From Vallicoccus soli (lineage in GTDB: Bacteria; Actinomycetota; Actinomycetes; Motilibacterales; Motilibacteraceae), in the NCBI RefSeq assembly GCF_003594885.1, contig NZ_QZEZ01000002.1:248001-312000 (forward strand): a stretch of 64,000 nt of DNA, written 5' to 3'. A program made the translations under genes and the position numbers. The notes beneath the pieces were generated by a model that did not search any database, was not told the origin of the DNA, and saw only the letters and a list, made by a program, of their open reading frames with translations. Shown here in pieces: positions 17,365 through 25,029 of this stretch (position 1 is its first letter; every line of letters begins with the position of its first letter).

Positions 17365-17529
17365 GTGAGCGAGCCCAGCACCCCCGCCGACGAGCGCCCC
17401 GCGGGCGCGGAGCAGCTCGCCGAGCTGCGCGAGCTCGCCGCCGCCGCGGGCGAGGAGGTCCCCGAGGGCGTGCGCGCCGCGGAGGCCGACCAGCGCATCA
17501 CCGAGCTGCGCGCCCTCCTCGGGCGCTGA
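17365..17529 (+). CDS. DUF3072-like small protein
   Basis: A 54-residue hydrophilic, helical protein rich in Glu and Ala. Its C-terminal half (LRELAAAAGEEVPEGVRAAEADQRITELRALLG) resembles DUF3072, a small domain seen in actinobacteria and proteobacteria; I quote only the pattern LAAAAGEEVPEG then AEADQRITEL as key parts. GTG 17365 follows GGGAGGACCC, a strong ribosome site. Function unknown. It is separated from the ABC operon by 66 bases and converges on the endonuclease/phosphatase gene across a nested hairpin. Confidence 0.65.
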   Translation: MSEPSTPADERPAGAEQLAELRELAAAAGEEVPEGVRAAEADQRITELRALLGR

Positions 17530-17530
17530 C

Positions 17531-17578
17531 GGCGCGGCAGCCCGGCGCGGGGGTCACTCCCCCGCGGCGGGCCGCGCC
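17531..17578. terminator. Nested hairpin, likely bidirectional terminator
   Basis: An outer 8-bp stem (GGCGCGGC at 17531-17538 with GCCGCGCC at 17571-17578) encloses an inner 8-bp stem (CGCGGGGG at 17546-17553 with CCCCCGCG at 17559-17566, 5-base loop). It lies between convergent genes and overlaps the last codons of the minus-strand gene. No U-tract, as is usual in very GC-rich actinobacteria. Confidence 0.65.
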
Positions 17579-18360
17579 GCGGTGAGCCGGGCGAGGACCG
17601 GCCGGTGGTCGGTGGCCCGGGCGAGCAGGTCCGGGTCGAGGTGCTCCGGGACGCCGCAGCCGTCGACCCGCGCCCCCCCGGCGAGCACCGCGTCGATGCG
17701 CCGGCGGGGCGCCCGGGCCGGGAACGTCAGGTCGCCGCCGTCCGGCGCCGCGGCCCGCGCGTCGCGCAGACCGAGGCCCGGGACGACCGCGTCGTCGCCG
17801 GCCAGCAGCGACCACACCGGGCCGCCCGGCGCCTCGTTGAGGTCCCCGGCGAGGACGACGGCCGCGCTCCCGTCACCGCGCCAGGCCGCCAGGCGCCCGG
17901 CGACCTCGGCGGCGTGCCGCGCCCGCTCCCCCGCGTCGAGGCCGAGGTGCGTGCTGGCGACGAGCCACTCCGCCCCGCGCAGGCGCAGCCGGGCCGCCGC
18001 GAGCCCGCGCCGGTGCAGCCGGTGGCGCAGGCGCGGCGTGCGCGACAGGCGCGCCTCGTACGTCCCCCGCACGTCGACGGCGAGCGAGGTCAGCAGCGCC
18101 GGGCCGGTGGTCGTCGCGCCGCCGCAGGTCACGTAGAGCTCCGAGCGCCGCGCGAGCTCGGACAGCGCGTGCCGCCAGCGGCCGAAGCGCGGCGCCTCCT
18201 GCAGGCAGACGACGTCGGGGCGCAGGTCGCGCAGCACCTCGACGACCGCCCCCACGTCGTCGCGCAGCGAGCGGACGTTCCAGCTCAGCAGGCGCAGCGT
18301 CCCCGCGCCCCCGGCGGCGGTCCCGGTCGCGTCCCCGGTCGCGTGCCCGGGCGCGCTCAC
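17554..18360 (-). CDS. Endonuclease/exonuclease/phosphatase-family protein
   Basis: A 268-residue EEP-fold hydrolase. It shows LRLLSWNVRSL (metal-binding Asn), VCLQEAP (metal-binding Glu), STHLGLD, AGDLNEAPGG (catalytic Asp/Asn) and the closing ATDHRPVLARL (Asp-His pair), so the active site is complete. Members cleave phosphodiester or phosphate ester bonds in nucleic acids, lipids or sugars; the substrate cannot be assigned. GTG 18360 overlaps the stop of the ROK glucokinase by 4 bases, making it the last gene of a coupled minus-strand operon (ArsA-like, DUF5304-like, ROK, EEP). Confidence 0.85.
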   Translation of the reverse strand: MSAPGHATGDATGTAAGGAGTLRLLSWNVRSLRDDVGAVVEVLRDLRPDVVCLQEAPRFGRWRHALSELARRSELYVTCGGATTTGPALLTSLAVDVRGTYEARLSRTPRLRHRLHRRGLAAARLRLRGAEWLVASTHLGLDAGERARHAAEVAGRLAAWRGDGSAAVVLAGDLNEAPGGPVWSLLAGDDAVVPGLGLRDARAAAPDGGDLTFPARAPRRRIDAVLAGGARVDGCGVPEHLDPDLLARATDHRPVLARLTAARPAAGE

Positions 18361-19331
18361 CGGCGGGCCAGCGCCGCGGCGCCGACGATGCCCGCGTCGT
18401 TGCCGAGCACGGCCCGGCGCACGTCGGCGTTCGGCCGGTGGCTCCCGGCGGTCAGCGCCGCGCGGAACGCCCGGCGGGCCGGCTCCAGCAGCGCGTCGCC
18501 GGCCTCGGAGACGCCGCCGCCGATGACGAAGCAGCCGGGGTCGAGGATCGCGGCGAGGTCGGCCATGCCCTGCCCGAGCCACGTGCCGCAGGCCTCGAAG
18601 GCGCCGAGCGCCACCGGGTCGCCCTTCTGCGCGGCGGCCGTGACGTGCCGGCCCTCGATGCCCTCGATGGTCCCGTCGCCGAGGGCGAGCAGGTCCAGGG
18701 CGAGGTCCGGGTCCTCCTCGGCGCGGGTGCGGGCCTCGCGGACGAGGGCGCGCCCGCTCGCGTACTGCTCCCAGCAGCCGCGGTTGCCGCACCCGCAGGG
18801 CCGCCCGCCCGGCACGACGCGCAGGTGGCCGATCTCGGCGGCGACGCCCCAGCGCCCGCGGTAGAGCTCGCCGCCCAGCACGATCCCGCCGCCGATGCCG
18901 GTGCCGACGGTGATGCACACGACGTACGCCTCGCCGCGCCCGGCGCCGTGCTCGACCTCGCCCCAGGCGGCGGCGTTGGCGTCGTTCTCCACGACGGTGC
19001 GCAGCCCGACCCGGGCCTCCACCTGCGTGGCCAGCGGGTCGTCGGGCCACTCGGCGAGGTTGGGCGCGAAGACGACGGTGGTGCGCTGGACGTCGACGAA
19101 CCCGGCCGCCCCGATGCCGACGGCGCGGACCTCCACCTCCTGCGCCCCCGCGCGCAGCTCCTCGATGGTGTCGACGATCGCCGCGACCGTGCCCGCGCCG
19201 GTGTCGCCCGGCGGCGTGGAGCGCCGCGTCTTGGCCACGATCGTGCCGTCGGGCGCGACGAGGCCGGCGGCCACCTTCGTGCCGCCGACGTCGACGCCGA
19301 TGGTGTGGGCCGGTCCGGTCTGGGCCGTCAT
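18357..19331 (-). CDS. glk: ROK-family glucokinase
   Basis: A 324-residue ROK sugar kinase phosphorylating glucose at C6 with ATP. DVGGTK at residues 14-19 is the ATP phosphate loop; ENDANAAAWGE holds the catalytic Asp; and the ROK zinc motif CGCGNRGCWE lies near 181-190 with the preceding EIGHLRV His. It corresponds in context to Streptomyces glkA, which also sits beside an ArsA-like and an SRPBCC gene and participates in carbon catabolite repression there. ATG 19331 overlaps the upstream stop (ATGA), and its stop overlaps the EEP start. Glucose specificity is inferred from synteny and motif. Confidence 0.9.
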   Translation of the reverse strand: MTAQTGPAHTIGVDVGGTKVAAGLVAPDGTIVAKTRRSTPPGDTGAGTVAAIVDTIEELRAGAQEVEVRAVGIGAAGFVDVQRTTVVFAPNLAEWPDDPLATQVEARVGLRTVVENDANAAAWGEVEHGAGRGEAYVVCITVGTGIGGGIVLGGELYRGRWGVAAEIGHLRVVPGGRPCGCGNRGCWEQYASGRALVREARTRAEEDPDLALDLLALGDGTIEGIEGRHVTAAAQKGDPVALGAFEACGTWLGQGMADLAAILDPGCFVIGGGVSEAGDALLEPARRAFRAALTAGSHRPNADVRRAVLGNDAGIVGAAALARR

Positions 19332-19975
19332 CGCTGCCGCTCCTCGGGGTCGGGGTGCTCGGGGTGCTCGGGGTGCTCGGGGTGCTCGGTCTGCTGGGGC
19401 TGCGGGGTCTGCGGGGTCTGCGAGCGCTGCGGGGGCTGCGGCCCCGGCGGGCCCGCGCGGTCCTCGCCCGCCGGCGGGTCGGGGTCCAGCGGCACGGGCG
19501 CCAGCCGGGGCGCGGGCGCCGGGTCGGACCGGCCGTCGGCGCCGGGCCGGGGGCCGCCACCGGAGCCCGGTCCGCCCCCGGGGCCCGGTCCGTCACCGGG
19601 CCCGGGGTCGTGGCCCGTCCGCGGGCCGTCGCCGGGCCGGGCGCCGGCGGGCGCCGCGGGCCCGGGCGCGCGGAAGGCCTGCAGGGCGGCGAGCAGGCTC
19701 GTCGCCGCGTCGCCGAGGTGCTCGACGACCTCGGGGCGGGTCTCGCGCAGGGCGGCGAGCAGCCGGCACACCGGGCAGGCCCGGCAGGTCCCGTCCCCGT
19801 GCGGCCCGTCCTGCGGCCCGTCGTGCGGGACGTCGTGCGGCCCGTCGTGCGGGACGCCCGGCGGCACGTCGGACGGCGGCCGGTGCGGCGACCCCTGCGG
19901 CTCGGGCGGGACGAGGGCGGCGAGCAGGCGCAGGGCCTCGGCCGCCAGCCCCGCGGCGCCCGCGGGCTCGCTCAC
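19328..19975 (-). CDS. DUF5304-like protein with long Pro/Gly-rich tail
   Basis: A 215-residue protein. The N-terminal third has short ordered segments: AAEALRLLAALV, a paired-cysteine element CRACPVC, and LRETRPEVVEHLGDAA with SLLAALQAF. This arrangement resembles the actinobacterial DUF5304 proteins found between ArsA-like and ROK genes. The rest is low-complexity Pro/Gly/Asp, ending in four HPE triplets encoded by a 9-base tandem repeat. GTG 19975 overlaps the upstream ArsA-like stop by 4 bases and the stop overlaps the glucokinase ATG. Function unknown; the four cysteine-neighbour residues could bind metal. Confidence 0.7.
   Translation of the reverse strand: MSEPAGAAGLAAEALRLLAALVPPEPQGSPHRPPSDVPPGVPHDGPHDVPHDGPQDGPHGDGTCRACPVCRLLAALRETRPEVVEHLGDAATSLLAALQAFRAPGPAAPAGARPGDGPRTGHDPGPGDGPGPGGGPGSGGGPRPGADGRSDPAPAPRLAPVPLDPDPPAGEDRAGPPGPQPPQRSQTPQTPQPQQTEHPEHPEHPEHPDPEERQR
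19352..19387. repeat. 9-bp tandem repeat inside the DUF5304-like gene
   Basis: Four exact copies of GGGGTGCTC in a row encode a (Glu-His-Pro)n tail on the minus strand. The count is a multiple of 3 bases, so slippage would change tail length without frameshift. Confidence 0.95.
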
Positions 19976-21012
19976 GCCGTCCGCCACAGCGCTGGGTCGG
20001 GCCGGAAGCGCACCGTGAGCTCCCCGCCGCGCAGCGCGGCGCCCTCCACGGTGCACCGGCGCAGCGCCGCGGGCAGCGGCAGCCGGCGGCGCAGCGCGCC
20101 GAGCGCGAGCACGAGGTCGTCCTCGACGCGCCCGAGCAGCAGGTCGTCGCGGCGCGCGAGGGGCAGGGCGAGGCGCAGGACGTACCCCTCACCCGCCGGC
20201 TCGACGACCAGCGGGGGCGCCGGGGCGTCGAGCACCCCCGGCAGCGCCTGCGCGCCGAGCGCGGCGAGCGCGGCCGCGTCGGCGGGCGGGCGCGGCGCCC
20301 ACGGCGCGACGTCGACGGGCACGGGCGCCGCGTCGCGCAGCCGGCGCACCTGCTCGGCGTGCTGCGCGGCGACCGCGTGCCGCCACAGGTCGTCGCCGCC
20401 GCCCGGGGCCACCCGCGAGGCGACGAGCCGCTGCGCGGGGTGCCCGAGCAGCGCGAGGGCCGGCAGCGCGGCGAGCGCCTCGTCCACCGCGGCCGCCTCG
20501 GGGCGCACGACGACCCGCAGGCTCGACCTCGCCGGGAGGTCGGGGGCGTCGAGCGCGCGGCGCAGGCGGTCCAGGGCCTCGAGGGCGCCGGGCCCCCGGG
20601 CGGCCAGCGCGCGGGCGAGCCGCGCGTCGACGGGGGCGAGCGCGTCCACCCACCCCGCGAGGGCGCCGGGCAGGGCGAGCAGGCGCCGGGCGGCGGGCAG
20701 CGGGCCCAGGTCCGCGACGACGAGGTCGCCCGCGCCGTCGAGGGCGGCGGCGAGGGCGAGGAGCAGCCGCACGTCCTCGGTGAGCGGCAGCGCGGGCAGC
20801 TCCTCGGGGCCGAGGCCCGCCGGGACGGGCACCCCCGTCAGGGCGGCGCCGACCGCGAGGACGTCGGCCCAGGCGGCCGCGCCCGGCGCCGCGTCCGGCG
20901 GCGCCGCGAGCAGCCGCGCGTCGGCGCCCTCGGCGCGCGCGCGGGCGGCGGCGGCCCGGGCGAGGGTGCTCGTCCCGGCGCCGCCGCTCCCGGTGAGGAG
21001 GAGGGCCCGCAC
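19972..21012 (-). CDS. ArsA/anion-transporting-ATPase-like protein with degenerate P-loop
   Basis: A 346-residue protein with the layout of the ArsA/GET3-like proteins of actinobacteria (Rv2184c neighbourhood). The N terminus reads LLLTGSGGAGTSTLA: the usual deviant Walker A GKGGVGKTT is recognisable but both lysines are replaced (Ser and Thr), so nucleotide hydrolysis is doubtful. A Walker-B-like VVADLGPLP follows near 105. The C-terminal ~90 residues (LVVEPAGEGYVLRLALPL ... GGELTVRF) form a beta-rich, HSP20-like end typical of the family. GTG start at 21012. It is 7 bases downstream of the SRPBCC gene and overlaps the next gene by 4 bases. Confidence 0.75.
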   Translation of the reverse strand: MRALLLTGSGGAGTSTLARAAAARARAEGADARLLAAPPDAAPGAAAWADVLAVGAALTGVPVPAGLGPEELPALPLTEDVRLLLALAAALDGAGDLVVADLGPLPAARRLLALPGALAGWVDALAPVDARLARALAARGPGALEALDRLRRALDAPDLPARSSLRVVVRPEAAAVDEALAALPALALLGHPAQRLVASRVAPGGGDDLWRHAVAAQHAEQVRRLRDAAPVPVDVAPWAPRPPADAAALAALGAQALPGVLDAPAPPLVVEPAGEGYVLRLALPLARRDDLLLGRVEDDLVLALGALRRRLPLPAALRRCTVEGAALRGGELTVRFRPDPALWRTA

Positions 21013-21019
21013 GCGGGGC

Positions 21020-21448
21020 TCAGCCCTCGACGCGCTGCTTGAGGCCCTTGAGGGCGCGGTCGACGACCACCTGCTCGGCCTTGCGCTTCATGATCCCGAG
21101 CATCGGGACCTTCACGTCCACGGTGAGCCGGTAGGTCACGTCGGTGCCGCCGGGCACCTCGCGCAGCGCGTACGAGCCGTCCATCGCCGTGAGCGTGCTG
21201 GCCTCGACGAGCGACCACGAGGTGGAGGCCTCGGTCCAGGCGTAGGCGAGGACGTACGTGTCCTTGATGAGGCCGGCGTCGAGGACGAAGCGGACCCGCT
21301 CGGGGCGCCCGTCGGCGTGCCGGCTGAGCACCTCGACCCGCTTCACCTCGGCGTTCCAGTCCGGGTACGCCTCCATGTCGGCGATGACCGCCATGACCTG
21401 CGCGGGGCTGGCCCCGACCGTCGTGCTCGACTCGGTCCGGTCCGCCAT
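21020..21448 (-). CDS. SRPBCC-family lipid/ligand-binding protein
   Basis: A 142-residue START/SRPBCC (polyketide cyclase/dehydrase-like) protein. Features are an ESSTTVGASPAQVMAVIADME N-terminus (here cited by its VMAVIADME helix), YPDWNAEVKRVEVL, a central SLVEAS strand and the long C-terminal helix ending LKGLKQRVEG. Such proteins bind hydrophobic ligands in a deep cavity. It heads the operon with the ArsA-like protein; the same pair is adjacent in mycobacteria (Rv2185c-Rv2184c). ATG 21448 follows GGGAGGCAGG, and a TAGCCT hexamer at 21497-21502 (minus strand) is a plausible -10. Confidence 0.88.
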   Translation of the reverse strand: MADRTESSTTVGASPAQVMAVIADMEAYPDWNAEVKRVEVLSRHADGRPERVRFVLDAGLIKDTYVLAYAWTEASTSWSLVEASTLTAMDGSYALREVPGGTDVTYRLTVDVKVPMLGIMKRKAEQVVVDRALKGLKQRVEG

Positions 21449-21521
21449 GACCTGCCTCCCGCCGGGGCGCCAGGTGGCGCCGGATCGTCGCCGGGAAGGC
21501 TACAGCGTCACCCGGGGCGCC

Positions 21522-21935
21522 TCAGCCGAGCACCGCGCCGAGCACGGAGAGGGCGACGACGAGCGCCACGGACAGCACGACGACGAGCCCCGCGGCCAGC
21601 CCGGCCCGCCCGGCGCGGGTCCCGAGCAGGGGCGCCAGCGGCCCGGCCACGGGCGGCGCGGCGGTCTCCGCGGCGAGCCGGGCGAGCAGCGCGTCGGCCC
21701 GCTCGGCGAGGTCGTCGGGCGCGTCGTCCCGCCGCCCGGGGGCGTCCAGCGGGGCCGCGGCGGCTCCGCCCGGGGGCACCGGCGCAGCGCCCGCGGTCCC
21801 CGGGGCCGCCTCCGGGGCGTCCACGTCCTGCCGGGCCGCGAAGGGCGCGTAGCAGAGCAGGCACCACGCGGCCCCGGGCGCGGGGGGCGTGCCGCAGGAC
21901 GGGCAGCGCGCGGGGGCGGACGTACCGGTGCTCAC
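21522..21935 (-). CDS. Zinc-ribbon protein with C-terminal membrane anchor
   Basis: A 137-residue protein. Residues 10-31 contain two cysteine pairs (CPSCG then CLLC), a zinc-ribbon pattern. The middle is Ala/Pro-rich, and a single strongly hydrophobic segment (LAAGLVVVLSVALVVALSVL) ends the protein, predicting a tail anchor with the ribbon in the cytoplasm. GTG 21935. It lies between the SRPBCC and methyltransferase genes on the same strand. No function can be assigned. Confidence 0.7.
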   Translation of the reverse strand: MSTGTSAPARCPSCGTPPAPGAAWCLLCYAPFAARQDVDAPEAAPGTAGAAPVPPGGAAAAPLDAPGRRDDAPDDLAERADALLARLAAETAAPPVAGPLAPLLGTRAGRAGLAAGLVVVLSVALVVALSVLGAVLG

Positions 21936-21978
21936 TCCACGGGGGTCGGCCGTCGACGGCCCCGGCTTGAGCGGCGCG

Positions 21979-22677
21979 CTACGCCGGCCTGCGCGCCGTG
22001 AGCAGGAGCGAGACCCCGGGCAGCCGCCCGACGGGCAGCACCCGCTCGGCGACGACGACCGAGCGCAGGGCGGCGTTGAGCGGCGCGGGCACGTCGTCGA
22101 GGTCGCTGCCGGTCGACGCGCGGCGGCGGAACCGGACCGCCGGGCGCAGCAGCACGTTCCAGCTCGTCACGTCCTGCACGACGAGCCCGCCGGCGACGAC
22201 GGCGGCGACGAGCCCGGCGCGGTCGTACCGGCGGACGTGGCCCACCGCCTCGTCGTGCGCGGACCACAGCCGCATGTCGGCGGGGACCGCGACGAGGAAG
22301 GTGCCGCCGGGGCGCAGCACGCGCGCCACCTCGCGCACCGCCGCCGCGTCGTCCTCGAGGTGCTCGAGGACGTCGAACGCGACGACGAGGCCGAGGGCGC
22401 CGGACGCGACCGGCAGCGCCTGCGCGTCCCCGCGGACCACGTCGAGGCCGCGGTCGCGGGCCACCTCGGCGCCCTCCGCCCCGTGCTCGAGCGCGACCGG
22501 CGCCAGGCCGAGCTCGCGCAGCACGCGCGTGTTGCCGCCCCCGGCGGCGCCGATGTCGAGCGAGGGCCCGCGCGCGCCGGCGGCCGCGACCCGCCGGCGC
22601 AGCAGGGCGCGGCGCTCGGCGTACCACCAGTGGCGGTCCTCCAGCGCGGCCAGCTTGCGGACCTCGGTAGCCTCCAC
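21979..22677 (-). CDS. Class I SAM-dependent methyltransferase
   Basis: A 232-residue methyltransferase. SLDIGAAGGGNTRVL is the SAM-binding glycine motif near residue 35, EHGAEGA is the acidic motif II, FDVLEHLEDD is motif IV and VLRPGGTFLVAVP is the motif V/VI strand. An N-terminal EDRHWWYAERR segment is typical of a group associated with polyprenol-linked glycosyltransferases. GTG 22677 is chosen because the domain begins close behind it; an ATG nearby is out of frame. It is divergently arranged from the GT2 gene with only 52 bases between starts, suggesting shared regulation. Acceptor unknown. Confidence 0.85.
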   Translation of the reverse strand: MEATEVRKLAALEDRHWWYAERRALLRRRVAAAGARGPSLDIGAAGGGNTRVLRELGLAPVALEHGAEGAEVARDRGLDVVRGDAQALPVASGALGLVVAFDVLEHLEDDAAAVREVARVLRPGGTFLVAVPADMRLWSAHDEAVGHVRRYDRAGLVAAVVAGGLVVQDVTSWNVLLRPAVRFRRRASTGSDLDDVPAPLNAALRSVVVAERVLPVGRLPGVSLLLTARRPA

Positions 22678-22729
22678 GGCGAGCCATCCTGCACCAGCGC
22701 GCGAGGAGCCCCCGCTGTCCCGGTCCGCA

Positions 22730-23740
22730 GTGCAGCCCCCGCCGCCGCCGCCGCCGCAGCCGCCGCAGCCGCCGCAGCCGCTGGAGCTGAGCGTCGTCGT
22801 CCCCGTGTACGACGAGGAGGACGTGCTCGAGCTCTTCGCCGCCCGGCTGCGCGCCGCGCTCGACCCGCTCGGGGAGCCGTACGAGGTCGTGGTCGTCGAC
22901 GACGGCAGCCGCGACGCGACCCCGCGCCTGCTCGAGGCGCTGCGCGCCGGGTGGCCGCAGCTGCGGGTGGTCCGCCTGCGCCGCAACTGCGGGCACCAGG
23001 CGGCGCTGACCGCGGGGCTCGACCGCAGCCGCGGCGCCTGGGTGGCGAGCATCGACGCGGACCTGCAGGACCCGCCCGAGCTGGTGCCGGTGATGCTCAC
23101 GGCGGCGCGGCGGGAGGGCGTCGACGTCGTCTACGGCGTGCGCGACGACCGCACGAGCGACACCTGGTTCAAGCGGCGCACCGCCGGCCTCTACTACGGG
23201 CTCATGCGCCGCGAGGCCGGCGCCGACGTGCCCGCGGACGCCGGCGACTTCCGGCTGCTGAGCCGGCGCGTGGTCGACGAGCTCGCGGCGCTGCCCGAGC
23301 GGCACCGGGTCTACCGCCTGCTCGTGCCGTGGCTCGGCCACCCGAGCACGGTGGTGGCCTACCGCCGCGACGAGCGGGCGGCGGGCACCTCGAAGTACCC
23401 CCTGGCGCGCATGGTCCGCCTCGGCACCGACAGCCTCACCTCCTTCAGCGCCCGGCCGCTGCGCGTGGCCACCTGGTGCGGCGTCCTCGGCAGCCTGGTC
23501 TGCCTGCTCGCGATGCTCACCGCCGTCGGCGCGCACCTGTCCGGCGCGACGGTGCCGGGCTGGGCCTCGACGTTCGTCGCGGTGCTCTTCGTCGGCGCCG
23601 TGCAGCTGCTCTGCCTGGGCCTGCTCGGGGAGTACGTCGGCCGCCTCTACGCCGAGGCGCAGCACCGCCCGCCGTACCTCGTGGCCAGCGACACCGCGGA
23701 CGAGCGCCGGCCGACCCGCCCGGCCTCGTGGCAGCGGTGA
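22730..23740 (+). CDS. GT2 polyprenol-phosphate glycosyltransferase (DPM1-like)
   Basis: A 336-residue GT2 enzyme with LSVVVPVYDEED at the start of the GT-A fold, VVVDDGSRD, DADLQDPPELV (DxD-like metal motif) and RDERAAGTSKYPLARM, the block typical of DPM1/GtrB-type transferases that load a sugar on undecaprenyl or decaprenyl phosphate. Two C-terminal transmembrane segments (about 255-275 and 285-310) match the GtrB subgroup. The start is uncertain: GTG 22730 precedes a run of Pro-Gln residues, and an in-frame CTG at 22715 has a better placed GAGGAG. It overlaps the GT87 gene by 4 bases, suggesting it supplies the lipid-linked donor to that enzyme. Confidence 0.87.
   Translation: MQPPPPPPPQPPQPPQPLELSVVVPVYDEEDVLELFAARLRAALDPLGEPYEVVVVDDGSRDATPRLLEALRAGWPQLRVVRLRRNCGHQAALTAGLDRSRGAWVASIDADLQDPPELVPVMLTAARREGVDVVYGVRDDRTSDTWFKRRTAGLYYGLMRREAGADVPADAGDFRLLSRRVVDELAALPERHRVYRLLVPWLGHPSTVVAYRRDERAAGTSKYPLARMVRLGTDSLTSFSARPLRVATWCGVLGSLVCLLAMLTAVGAHLSGATVPGWASTFVAVLFVGAVQLLCLGLLGEYVGRLYAEAQHRPPYLVASDTADERRPTRPASWQR
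22738..22780. repeat. CCG/CAG triplet-rich run encoding Pro-Gln tract
   Basis: A GCC/CCG triplet run with three CAG interruptions encodes PPPPPPPQPPQPPQP at the N terminus of the GT2 protein. It is prone to slippage in multiples of three bases. Confidence 0.85.
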
Positions 23741-25029
23741 GGGCGCGCGCCGGCGCCGTCCTGCTGCTCGCGGGGTGGGTGGCCCTGTCCGCGGCGAACC
23801 AGCACTCGATCGCCCGCTGGGAGCCGCTGACCGTGCTGGTGCTGGGCCTGGCCGCGCCGGCGCTGCTCGCCCTGCTCGTGGCGACCCGGCGCTCGGGGCT
23901 CGGGCCGCTCCCGGGCTGGGCCGCGCCCGCGGCGCTCGTCGCCTGCGCCGTCGCGGCGCTGCAGGGGCGGTGGTTCGGCTACCTGCCCGCCGACGTGCAG
24001 CAGGCGTCGGCGGCGGTCGCCGCGGGCGGTGCCGTCGCCGCGGCGGCCCTGCTCCTCGTGCGCCGCGCCGGGGCGGCCGTGGCCGTCGCCGGGGCCTCGC
24101 TCGTCGTGACGACGTCCCTCGCCGTCCGGTACGACCCCGTCCCGCGCATCGACGTCTGGTACTCCGTCGACCGCGCCGCCGCCGGCCTGCTCACCGGCGA
24201 CAACCCCTACACGACCGACTGGTACGGCTCCCCCGGCGTCGGCGACGCCTTCACCTACCTGCCGATGACGGCGGTGCTCCTCGCCCCCGTGCAGTGGCTG
24301 CTCGGCGACGTGCGGTGGGGGCTGCTGCTCGCGCTGCTCCTCGCCGGCTGGCTGCTGGCCCGGCGCCGCCCTGCGGCGCGCCCGCTGGTGCCGCTGCTGT
24401 GGCTCACCCCCGGCCAGCTGGTGCAGACCGAGCAGGCCTGGACCGAGCCGCTGCTGCTCTGCGCCCTGACCGCGGTGCTCGTCCTGGCCGGCGGCGGGCG
24501 GCGCGGCGGGGCGGTCGGCGCCCTCGCGGCCGGGCTCGCGACGAAGCAGCACCTCGCCCTGCTCCTGCCGTCGCTCGCCGCCTGGCGCCCCGTGGGGCCC
24601 GTACGGGCGGCCGCCGCCGCCGCGGTGGCCGGCCTGCTGTGCCTGCCGTTCGTCGTGGCGGACCTCGGGGCCTTCCTGCACGACACGGTGGTGCTGCTGC
24701 TCGACTACCCGCCGCTGCCGCTGTCGCCGAACCTCTACATCGCGCTGCTGCGCGAGGGGCACGAGCCGCCGTTCTGGCTCACCGGGCTCGTGACCCTCGT
24801 CGCCGTGCTCGGCACCGCGCTCGTGGTGCGCCGCGAGCAGCCCGCGCCCGCGCGGCTCGCGCTGCTGTGGGCGCTGCTCCTGCTCGTGCTGAACCTGGTC
24901 AACAAGCAGGCCTTCTACAACCAGTTCTGGCTCTCCGGCGTGCTCCTGCTCGTCGCGCTCGGGCTGTCCGCGCCCGCCGCGCCCTCACCCTCGACCTCCG
25001 GTCGAGAGCGGGTCTCGACCTCCGCCTGA
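23737..25029 (+). CDS. GT87-family polyprenol-dependent mannosyltransferase (DUF2029 type)
   Basis: A 430-residue integral membrane GT-C transferase with about ten to twelve hydrophobic segments. The first external loop has RIDVWYSVDRAAAGLLTGDNPY, of which DVWY is the acidic catalytic motif typical of GT87. Mycobacterial GT87 enzymes such as Rv2181 add alpha-1,2-mannose to lipomannan using polyprenol-phosphate-mannose. That role fits the adjacent GT2 donor synthase and the opposing PimB'-like gene. GTG 23737 overlaps the GT2 stop (GTGA). The last 115 bases overlap, on opposite strands, the 3' end of the GT4 gene, an unusual convergent overlap. Sugar and acceptor are inferred. Confidence 0.82.
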   Translation: MRARAGAVLLLAGWVALSAANQHSIARWEPLTVLVLGLAAPALLALLVATRRSGLGPLPGWAAPAALVACAVAALQGRWFGYLPADVQQASAAVAAGGAVAAAALLLVRRAGAAVAVAGASLVVTTSLAVRYDPVPRIDVWYSVDRAAAGLLTGDNPYTTDWYGSPGVGDAFTYLPMTAVLLAPVQWLLGDVRWGLLLALLLAGWLLARRRPAARPLVPLLWLTPGQLVQTEQAWTEPLLLCALTAVLVLAGGGRRGGAVGALAAGLATKQHLALLLPSLAAWRPVGPVRAAAAAAVAGLLCLPFVVADLGAFLHDTVVLLLDYPPLPLSPNLYIALLREGHEPPFWLTGLVTLVAVLGTALVVRREQPAPARLALLWALLLLVLNLVNKQAFYNQFWLSGVLLLVALGLSAPAAPSPSTSGRERVSTSA

